From an uncultured Eubacterium sp. (lineage in GTDB: Bacteria; Bacillota_A; Clostridia; Lachnospirales; Lachnospiraceae): 9,712 bases of DNA. This document shows, in pieces, positions 1 to 4,795 of the stretch. The notes under the pieces are model-generated. The model saw only the letters and a program-made list of their open reading frames with translations, had not been told where the DNA came from and made no database searches. The position numbers and the translations under genes were made by a program. The stretch is from assembly GCA_948759685.1 (NCBI GenBank), contig CAQBGY010000104.1, positions 1 to 9,712 on the forward strand, read 5' to 3'. Position 1 is the stretch's first letter; every line of letters starts with the position of its first letter.

Positions 1-17
1 ACATACTTTAATGCCAT
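1..17 (-). CDS. 5' end of a probable HU-family DNA-binding protein (partial)
   Basis: Reading leftward from position 17, an ATG opens a frame coding M-A-L-K-Y and the first two bases of a valine codon before the window ends. The start is preceded by a purine-rich stretch (AAAGAAAGACT) and, further upstream, by a good Bacteroides-type promoter, so a gene start here is likely. Many HU-related proteins of Bacteroides begin with MALKY or similar, and the next gene on the same strand also carries an HU domain, so an HU-family protein is my best guess. Fewer than six codons are visible, so the product is inference only. Confidence 0.4.
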
Positions 18-76
18 AGTCTTTCTTTTTTTAATAGTTAGTTAATCTGTTATTTTTTTGTTTTGTGATCACGATG

Positions 77-108
77 CAAAGATATGTGTTTGGAAATTCC
101 TGACCAAG
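77..108 (-). promoter_or_regulatory. Bacteroides-type promoter for the gene leaving the window at left
   Basis: On the minus strand there is a perfect -7 box TATCTTTG (TAnnTTTG; plus-strand 84 to 77). A CTTG, one base off the -33 consensus TTTG, lies at plus-strand 108 to 105. The two are separated by 20 bp, within the usual 19-21 bp for the Bacteroides housekeeping sigma factor. Transcription would start near position 70, giving a leader of about 50 nt before the ATG at 17. Box sequences and spacing are seen directly; activity is inferred. Confidence 0.6.
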
Positions 109-193
109 CCGAAATGAAGAAGTGCGTTAATAAATTCGTTAATATGAATTTGGGGTGAATGGGGCTATATTTACTGGCAGAATAGTTCTGACC

Positions 194-802
194 TCAGACT
201 ATCTTTCGTGCATAAACCACCTGTTTGCCTGCCCCGTAACGAATTAGTATCCCCTGTTCGATAAAACGGTTCAATTCATTTACGGCACGTAGTTTATCGT
301 GTCCTGTCAGCCGACAATAATCTGCACGGGTTATGCAAGGGTATTTATTAAGGTGTTCATTTATCATCGCTAGGCATTCTTCTTCACTATGCCCTTTTCC
401 GTGAGGGCGAGTGATGGACTCTCTGCGTTCGGGTTTCATTTGCCAGCCCACTTCTTTTTTAAACTGTTTGCTCACCCTGAAATTGACATTTTTCAGTTTA
501 ATGGATTGCGCATGGACTTCTTTCTTGTTCATCACGGGAGGACCTTGCAGCGATACCGAAAAGAAACCGATGTCTCCCAGTTCAACAATCCATCCGTTTG
601 CCAGTAAATCCCGCAGTTCGTTCTGGAAAGACTGCATGGCACCTGCCAGCATACTGCGGCTCATTCCTGTGAATTTGTGAACCCGGTCTAGAAATTCGTC
701 TTGGTCAATGGTTCCCTTAGTAACCACACGGGGATGAAGAGGTTGCTCATCGCCAGATTGCTGAATGTCGGGCGTATCGTAGAGGTCGTAGTGTATGCTC
801 AT
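194..802 (-). CDS. HU-domain DNA-binding protein with C-terminal winged-helix domain (HU-HIG type)
   Basis: A 202-residue cytoplasmic DNA-binding protein. Residues about 25-125 match the Bacteroidetes HU-like domain: a helical part around 33-70 (DEFLDRVHKFTGMSRSML), then WIVELGDIGFFSVSLQG (71-87) as the beta arm base, then a strand ending NVNFRVSKQFKKEV (105-118). Residues about 139-200 look like a winged helix: helices in EEECLAMINEHL and RADYCRLTGHDKLRAVNELNRFIEQG, followed by the wing ILIRYGAGKQVVYARK. This layout fits the Pfam HU-HIG family (HU fused to wHTH, Ig or Gly-rich modules). HU proteins bend and package DNA; the added winged helix suggests a more sequence-selective role. It is transcribed away from the RiPP operon, and the 22-bp operator-like array lies 78 bp upstream of its start, so it could control itself or be controlled there. 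Its G+C content is higher than that of the operon to the right. It may simply be chromosomal backbone next to an acquired cluster. Confidence 0.85.
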   Translation of the reverse strand: MSIHYDLYDTPDIQQSGDEQPLHPRVVTKGTIDQDEFLDRVHKFTGMSRSMLAGAMQSFQNELRDLLANGWIVELGDIGFFSVSLQGPPVMNKKEVHAQSIKLKNVNFRVSKQFKKEVGWQMKPERRESITRPHGKGHSEEECLAMINEHLNKYPCITRADYCRLTGHDKLRAVNELNRFIEQGILIRYGAGKQVVYARKIV

Positions 803-901
803 AATCGATTTTATTTTTTAGTTGTTTTCAATTGTCCGGTTGCCTGTCCGGATGTTTTTTTATTAGCAATTTCTTATTTCGTATGACTATAGTGTATCTT
901 G

Positions 902-965
902 CGTATGACTATAGTTATACGCAAAGATAACTATAGTCTCCCTTGCGTATAACTATAGTCATACG
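902..965. repeat. Perfect 23-bp inverted repeat inside the array
   Basis: Bases 902-924 are the exact reverse complement of 943-965, separated by an 18-bp spacer (925-942). A looser outer pair, 871-893 against 953-975, also matches in inverted orientation at 21 of 23 positions. Each arm is itself nearly self-complementary around its ACTATAGT core. It may be a by-product of palindromic operators in tandem, or may form a hairpin if transcribed leftward from the candidate box at 982-989. Confidence 0.8.
922..929 (-). promoter_or_regulatory. Candidate -7 box (TATCTTTG) embedded between operator copies 2 and 3
   Basis: On the minus strand this is a perfect TAnnTTTG box pointing at the HU-winged-helix gene. 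Transcription from it would begin near 915, inside the second ACTATAGT copy, and the third copy abuts its upstream side. That is how a repressible promoter would be arranged. No TTTG-like -33 element is visible 19-21 bp upstream, so it may be weak or need an activator. Confidence 0.45.
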
Positions 966-981
966 AAGTAAGATTAGGCGG

Positions 982-989
982 CAAACTTA
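982..989 (-). promoter_or_regulatory. Second candidate leftward -7 box (TAAGTTTG)
   Basis: A perfect TAnnTTTG on the minus strand, just to the right of the repeat array. Transcription from it would start near 975, run through the whole array and make the 23-bp inverted repeat part of the leader RNA. No -33 TTTG is seen at the proper spacing. It is an alternative or additional promoter for the gene ending at 194. Confidence 0.3.
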
Positions 990-1255
990 CTAAAATATAT
1001 TGAATTGTTATGTTAATGTAGTAAGGTTAAGAATTTCAATGCTTCATTTTTTGTCTTTGAATGTGTGTTGAATAACATAAATAATGGATAAATGAATATT
1101 TTATCTGTGATATTAACAAATATTCAATGTGATGTTTCTAGAATGTCGTTTCTTATTTCTTTATTTGTAGAAATAATGCGTGACATTAATGCGATGAAAT
1201 AACGGCAAGACCCATTTTATATGGAAGAGCTATTTGTTCACCAAACAATACGAAT
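990..1255. other. AT-rich gene-free leader region upstream of the RiPP operon
   Basis: No reading frame of useful length is present. The region must hold the operon promoter, but I find no perfect plus-strand TAnnTTTG. The nearest is TTTATTTG at 1160-1167 with TTTC at 1135-1138, a 21-bp gap with one mismatch in each box. Two short dyads are present: TGAATATTT at 1093-1101 with its inverse at 1118-1126, and TTATTTCT at 1153-1160 with its inverse at 1169-1176; the second overlaps the weak -7 box. In DNA this AT-rich such dyads can arise by chance. A 12-codon frame (1221-1259) ends across the first gene's ATG. Confidence 0.4.
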
Positions 1256-2107
1256 ATGAAAGCATTCACAGTATTTATGCCAGTACACAATACTGATGCA
1301 TACTTAAATGAGGCAATTGAAAGTGTCTTAAAACAGGATTATGAAGACTTTGATTTTCTAATCATAGATGATGGATCGACTGACAAAAGCAAAGAAATTA
1401 TAATGTCATATTCTGATCCTCGAATTAAATTCATTAGTGCTCCGCATGATTATATTGCTACCTTGAATATGGGATTAGAGGTTGCTTCAGGAGAATATAT
1501 TGCACACTTCGATTCCGACGATATAATGCCCTCCAATCGTTTGTCGATCCAATTAGATTTTATTCGATCTCACCCAGATATAGATGTGTGTGGGGGGTAT
1601 ATTGAAATGTTTGGAAACATCAACGAAATAATAACATGGTATCCTTTGACGCATAGAGAAATAACAAATTTTTTCTTATGGGGCTCTCCGGTTGTGCATG
1701 GAACAAGTTGCATAAAAAAAGAATTTATTATTAGAAATAATCTTCGATATTCTGATGATTATATTTATTGTGAAGATTATAAGTTGTGGGTAGACATAGC
1801 CAAAGCCGGTGGAAAATTTGCTAACATACCAGAGACGTTGCTTCAATATCGGTGTCATAGGGCACAAGTCAGTACTCAGCATCATTCGGAGCAAAAAAAT
1901 GGTTCACTTATTGTAAGGCAAGAAGCAATAGAATGGTTTGTGAGCAATATCGAAAAAAACTCCTCTTTAGGAATGGAAGTCGTAGAAAAGTTTTTGCCTT
2001 CATGGAACTTTTTGAATATGCACAATATGCTCACTCCGGAAACATATGTGCGAACCATTTATGAGATTGTAGATAAATTGCGTGATAGAAAAATCATAAA
2101 TGTGTAA
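1256..2107 (+). CDS. GT2-family (GT-A fold) glycosyltransferase
   Basis: A 283-residue cytoplasmic glycosyltransferase and first gene of the RiPP operon. The GT-A nucleotide-sugar domain is clear: FTVFMPVHNTDAYLNEAIES at 4-23, the nucleotide-binding IIDDGSTD at 36-43, the metal-binding DSDD at 86-89, and the ED pair (YCEDYKLW, 171-178) where family 2 enzymes carry the catalytic base. The LLQYRCHRAQVS stretch (195-206) is common in family 2 enzymes that build bacterial surface glycans. There is no membrane segment. It does not show the polypeptide GalNAc-transferase signature of its neighbour, so it probably adds a second sugar or makes part of the glycan; this is inference. Its stop lies inside the start of the next gene (8-bp overlap, or 4-bp gap if the later ATG is used), suggesting translational coupling. 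A capsule-type enzyme captured by chance is possible, but its place in the operon argues against it. No Shine-Dalgarno sequence is seen at the start. Confidence 0.88.
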   Translation: MKAFTVFMPVHNTDAYLNEAIESVLKQDYEDFDFLIIDDGSTDKSKEIIMSYSDPRIKFISAPHDYIATLNMGLEVASGEYIAHFDSDDIMPSNRLSIQLDFIRSHPDIDVCGGYIEMFGNINEIITWYPLTHREITNFFLWGSPVVHGTSCIKKEFIIRNNLRYSDDYIYCEDYKLWVDIAKAGGKFANIPETLLQYRCHRAQVSTQHHSEQKNGSLIVRQEAIEWFVSNIEKNSSLGMEVVEKFLPSWNFLNMHNMLTPETYVRTIYEIVDKLRDRKIINV

Positions 2108-3023
2108 AAGGATGAAAGAGCTTAGTATTGTAATTCCTTTCATGAATGAGGGGGAAAACCTAAAGCGGACCTTAATAAGTATTGTGGAAACTGCAACGTG
2201 CCCGATAGATGTAATCATAGTTAATGATAATTCTACCGATGGTTATCCTTATAAACAATTGGAAGAATCATTCGGAATAAGAATGATAGAGAGTGACAAA
2301 AGAATAGGGCCTGCTGCATGTCGTGAAATGGGAATATCAGCAATTGAAACTCCCTATTTTCTTACGGTAGATGCTCATATGCAGTTCGGCCAAGATGACT
2401 GGTGCAATGCTATAATCGAACAATTGAAAAAAAAACCGAAAAGCATTTATTGTTGCCAAACAAAAGTGCTAAACGAAGATTGGGGGATTGAAGCAGGAAC
2501 CCCGTATGGAGCAAAAATAAACTTCACAGATGATGAAAAACTTTTAGAACCGGAATGGATTTACGAAGATATAGCTCCCGACTCTGGATTGATTAAAATA
2601 CCTTGTGTTTTAGGAGCTACTTATTTCACCTCTAAGAGCTATTGGAAATATCTTAGAGGTTTGGAGGGGCTAAAAATGTATGGTAATGAAGAACCGTATA
2701 TCAGTATGAAAGCATGGATGGAAGGAGGAGGCTGTTTCTTACTTAAAAGCATTGCCATAGGGCATATGTATCGAAAAGTATTGCCGTTCTCTGACGGGAT
2801 TAGCTATCAAATCTATAATAAGTTATTGATTGCCGAAACGCTATTTCCTGCAGATTTGAAGCAAACTATATATAGCAAAATAGAGAAACTGTCCCCCGAT
2901 GAATTTAAAGAAGCTAAAGAGTGGCTGATTAAAGACTATAGGAGCATAAAGGAATTAAAGCTGTATTACAAAACGATATTGAGTAAGGATATAAATAGCT
3001 ATATAACTGGTTGCGGATTCTAG
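2100..3023 (+). CDS. Polypeptide GalNAc-transferase-like glycosyltransferase (GT-A, GT2/GT27-like)
   Basis: A 307-residue cytoplasmic glycosyltransferase. It opens with LSIVIPFMNEGENLKRTL (8-25) and VIIVNDNSTDG (38-48), the nucleotide-sugar half of a GT-A domain. The metal motif is DAH (91-93) in FLTVDAHMQF, a DxH rather than the usual DxD; DxH is typical of animal polypeptide GalNAc-transferases (GT27). Further on, IPCVLGATYF (167-176) and YGNEEPYISMKAWMEGG (194-210), then IGHMYRK (220-226), follow the Gal/GalNAc-T signature in the same order and spacing, including the histidine that forms the third metal ligand there. It lacks the Golgi anchor and ricin-type lectin domain of the animal enzymes. 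The gene sits directly upstream of a precursor with a Pro-Thr-rich tail, so it most likely starts an O-glycan on that peptide. The sugar cannot be read from the sequence. An internal ATG at 2112 (MKELSIVIPF) may be the true start, with AAAAGG directly before it. Confidence 0.82.
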   Translation: MCKRMKELSIVIPFMNEGENLKRTLISIVETATCPIDVIIVNDNSTDGYPYKQLEESFGIRMIESDKRIGPAACREMGISAIETPYFLTVDAHMQFGQDDWCNAIIEQLKKKPKSIYCCQTKVLNEDWGIEAGTPYGAKINFTDDEKLLEPEWIYEDIAPDSGLIKIPCVLGATYFTSKSYWKYLRGLEGLKMYGNEEPYISMKAWMEGGGCFLLKSIAIGHMYRKVLPFSDGISYQIYNKLLIAETLFPADLKQTIYSKIEKLSPDEFKEAKEWLIKDYRSIKELKLYYKTILSKDINSYITGCGF

Positions 3024-3066
3024 ATAGCCATGCAACCTATTGTCTAATAATTAAAATTTCTTGTAA

Positions 3067-3426
3067 ATGAAAGAGAAAGATTTGACTAGTAAAGAACTCC
3101 TTGTTCAGAAGCTGGGCATGGAGTTTGATGAAGTAGCTCCCATTTTTAGTGAGGAAACACTTACTTCTATGACGATGTCTCATGTGGTCGGTGGGGCAGG
3201 TGACACTTTTGGCACATGTACATTCGTTGGATGTAATGTGTACACGTCAAGATGTACTAAAGCGGCTCAAGTCTGTCAATCAAAAACTGAGTGTCCATCA
3301 AAAGGGACAGTGTGTGACAACAATACGAATGTTATGACATGCGGCGGACCTTCAACAAAACCAACTGACAAACCAACTGAATCTCCAACAGTTGAACCAA
3401 CGGCTAAGCCTGCCAGTTTATTGTAG
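3067..3426 (+). CDS. RiPP precursor: Gly-Gly leader, seven-cysteine core, Pro-Thr tetrad tail
   Basis: A 119-residue precursor peptide with three parts. The leader (1-43) is charged, contains a likely helix (SKELLVQKLGMEFDEVAPIF) and ends SHVVGG, a double-glycine site for C39 peptidases. The core segment (44-94) has cysteines at 51, 56, 63, 70, 76, 83 and 92, giving gaps of 4, 6, 6, 5, 6 and 8 residues; it is rich in Thr, Ser and Asn and ends CGG. The tail (95-119) has no cysteine and consists of PSTK, PTDK, PTES, PTVE and PTAK followed by PASLL. Mature length would be 76 residues. There is no Sec signal peptide; export is through the C39 ABC transporter encoded downstream. The radical SAM enzyme most likely acts on the cysteine part and the glycosyltransferases on Thr/Ser, favouring the tail; both are inference. 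I do not recognise a named precursor family. An unmodified Cys-rich bacteriocin with only disulfides is possible, but would not explain the radical SAM and sugar enzymes. Confidence 0.85.
   Translation: MKEKDLTSKELLVQKLGMEFDEVAPIFSEETLTSMTMSHVVGGAGDTFGTCTFVGCNVYTSRCTKAAQVCQSKTECPSKGTVCDNNTNVMTCGGPSTKPTDKPTESPTVEPTAKPASLL
3190..3195 (+). other. Codons of the Gly-Gly leader cleavage site in the precursor
   Basis: These codons give Gly42-Gly43, preceded by SHVV and followed by AGDTF. Double-glycine leaders are cut after the second glycine by C39 peptidase domains of dedicated ABC exporters, and such an exporter is in the same operon. The mature peptide would therefore begin at Ala44. Confidence 0.8.
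3349..3408 (+). repeat. Five Pro-(Ser/Thr)-x-x tetrads in the precursor tail
   Basis: Residues 95-114 of the precursor are five four-residue units: PSTK, PTDK, PTES, PTVE, PTAK. At DNA level the period is 12 bp; AAACCAACTGA occurs at 3358-3368 and again at 3370-3380, which suggests growth by tandem duplication followed by divergence. Regular Pro-Thr spacing resembles mucin-type O-glycosylation tracts and bacterial Pro-Thr linkers. Confidence 0.85.
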
Positions 3427-3429
3427 TAA

Positions 3430-3454
3430 AACAATTATGTATTATATAATTGTT
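3430..3454 (+). other. AT-rich hairpin just after the precursor gene
   Basis: A 9-bp perfect stem (3430-3438 with 3446-3454) and a 7-nt loop begin four bases after the precursor stop codon. The stem has little G+C, and no T-run follows, so it is a poor terminator. It could protect the 3' end of the precursor message, together with the stronger hairpin downstream. Confidence 0.4.
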
Positions 3455-3476
3455 CATATAAAAAACTACAGCGATG

Positions 3477-3516
3477 AGCATAAGCTGATTAATACTTTGT
3501 AAAGTCGGCTTATGCT
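3477..3516 (+). terminator. Strong hairpin between precursor and protease genes (possible attenuator or processing site)
   Basis: Bases 3477-3485 (AGCATAAGC) pair perfectly with 3508-3516, and the stem continues inward to 3490/3503 with two G-U pairs, making a 14-bp stem around a 12-nt loop. Only TTT follows, so termination would be partial at best. In peptide operons, a leaky hairpin after the precursor gene lets far more precursor than enzyme be made; this is the likely role here. The alternative is an RNA-stability element. It fills the only long gap (113 bp) in an otherwise tight operon. Confidence 0.5.
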
Positions 3517-3539
3517 TTAACTCGTAATTCCCTAGTTGT

Positions 3540-4790
3540 ATGAAAAAAAAATATATAGTATTAGTCTGGCTTTTTCTTTTAGTAAAAGTATCGTATTCTC
3601 AGGAGAGAGTACCAATCTATTCTTTTGCTCAAGTTACAGAAGATTTTGACTATTACATAAATACTTTGAGGACGAAGCATCCTAATTTGTATGCATTCGT
3701 TACGGAAGACTATTTCAATAAAGAAGTGGAGCAAGCACGAAGTATGCTCACGGATTCGATGAATATTGTTGATTTATGGAGAACAATGTTAAGACTTCAA
3801 CATTGTTTAGATGGACATTCCGGCATGGATTATATTGATCTAAAACATTCATTTCCATTGGTTTACGGAGGTGCTTCTTATTTGTATCCTGACAGTGTTA
3901 CTGATAATGAGATCTTTATGAATGGTATGAAAGTGATATCAATCAATGGAATGGAAGCTCATAAGATTATTCACGAACTAGACAAATGTATATGGGCAGA
4001 AGAAAACCCGAAGTTGCGATTATGTCATTTAAGAGGGTATTTTCCTTCCTTAACATATTCTGTATTAAAATTAGTTCCACCTTATAAAGTTGTATATCAA
4101 GGAGAAAGTGGAGAGGAAATAGTAAAAACTGAAATAGGAATCCAAGACCATTTTACGGATTTTAACAAAGCTTTTACAGGTATTCCATTTGACTATAAAC
4201 TTTACCCTGAAGAATCAATTGCGTATCTCGAAGTGAATTCATTTAGCTTACCATGTTTGGCAGAAGACGGTTTAATTGAGACTTTTCAAAAAACACTTGA
4301 TACTCTTTTTGTTGAAAAGAAAATTAATGATTATAAATACCTGTTTATTGATATATCGAAAAATACTGGGGGAGGAGATGGACCTGTTCTTGCATTATTC
4401 AATAAATTGCAGCATGACACTGTAGTAGTTGTAGATAAGGGAACAGGGAATTATATTTATCCACAAGTGATAACTGGTTACAGCGGTCATGTATTCGTTA
4501 TAGCTGGACATTGGACATATTCGGCTGCACATTTGTTTTATTTGTTAATGAAAAACTCTCATAGAGGTATATTGGTGGGAGAACCCCCCGGACATTATTA
4601 TCAGGTTTATGCGCCATTAGTCAGATATAAATTACCGAATACTAATTTACCGTTCATTTGTGCCAAAAAAGCTCATGGATATGATGTAGATGTGACGCCA
4701 GATGTGCCATGGAGTATCGATTGTTTCCATGAAACGTTTACACTGGATGATCTTAAAAAAATGATAGAATTGTATAACCATAAACGTTAG
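3540..4790 (+). CDS. Secreted S41-family serine protease (C-terminal processing/tricorn-like)
   Basis: A 416-residue protein with a Sec signal peptide: MKKKY, a hydrophobic stretch (6-17), and probable cleavage at VSYS/QE (after residue 20), so it acts in the periplasm or beyond. After an N-terminal helical part comes DGHSG (91-95), the DGH motif often seen in Bacteroidetes S41 proteins. A PDZ-like stretch follows (MKVISINGMEAHKIIHEL, about 130-147). The protease core has YLFIDISKNTGGGDG, then HWTYSAAHLFY with Ser328 as the likely nucleophile, then VGEPPGH with Glu348. Ser, His93 and an acidic residue suggest a tricorn-like triad rather than the Ser-Lys dyad of classic CtpA; this is inferred. 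It lies between precursor and maturase and ends 5 bp before the next ATG, so it belongs to the operon. Possible jobs are trimming the exported peptide or degrading it for self-protection; the sequence does not decide. Confidence 0.82.
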   Translation: MKKKYIVLVWLFLLVKVSYSQERVPIYSFAQVTEDFDYYINTLRTKHPNLYAFVTEDYFNKEVEQARSMLTDSMNIVDLWRTMLRLQHCLDGHSGMDYIDLKHSFPLVYGGASYLYPDSVTDNEIFMNGMKVISINGMEAHKIIHELDKCIWAEENPKLRLCHLRGYFPSLTYSVLKLVPPYKVVYQGESGEEIVKTEIGIQDHFTDFNKAFTGIPFDYKLYPEESIAYLEVNSFSLPCLAEDGLIETFQKTLDTLFVEKKINDYKYLFIDISKNTGGGDGPVLALFNKLQHDTVVVVDKGTGNYIYPQVITGYSGHVFVIAGHWTYSAAHLFYLLMKNSHRGILVGEPPGHYYQVYAPLVRYKLPNTNLPFICAKKAHGYDVDVTPDVPWSIDCFHETFTLDDLKKMIELYNHKR

Positions 4791-4795
4791 AAGAT

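Larger units (their letters stand above)
880..967. repeat. Array of four ACTATAGT palindromes at exact 22-bp period (operator-like)
   Basis: The perfect 8-bp palindrome ACTATAGT occurs at 886-893, 908-915, 930-937 and 952-959, each exactly 22 bp from the last, or about two helical turns, so all four sites face the same side of the DNA. Flanks are partly conserved too: CGTAT(G/A) precedes copies 1, 2 and 4, and CTTGCG lies between units 1/2 and 3/4. Stretch 898-921 repeats at 942-965 with two mismatches, giving a 44-bp super-period. The simplest reading is cooperative binding sites for a dimeric regulator. The array sits in the divergent region between the HU-winged-helix gene (78 bp away) and the RiPP operon (290 bp away), and brackets a minus-strand TAnnTTTG box, which favours control of the leftward gene. 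The regulator is unknown. Confidence 0.8.

Noticed and set aside
175..192. Hairpin GGCAGAA/TTCTGACC just downstream of the HU-winged-helix gene as a terminator
   Set aside because: The stem is about seven pairs with a bulge and is not followed by a T-run on the minus strand.
389..886. Overlapping plus-strand frames at 389-607, 411-680 and 701-886
   Set aside because: They are antisense to a well-supported HU-winged-helix gene, show no domain-like sequence, and have no promoter or ribosome site of their own.
880..967. CRISPR array or plasmid-type iterons
   Set aside because: Only 8 bp are fully conserved in each 22-bp unit and there are no unique spacers of about 30 bp, so it is not CRISPR. 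The 22-bp period recalls replication iterons, but no initiator gene or partition gene is near, and a promoter box lies inside, so an operator is the better reading.
1256..3023. Capsule or O-antigen locus
   Set aside because: There is no flippase, polymerase, sugar-nucleotide synthesis gene or initiating transferase, and the two glycosyltransferases are coupled to a precursor, maturase and exporter.
3067..3426. Lanthipeptide precursor
   Set aside because: The cysteines and Ser/Thr would permit it, but no dehydratase or cyclase (LanB, LanC, LanM, LanKC type) is present; the only ring-forming candidate is the radical SAM enzyme.
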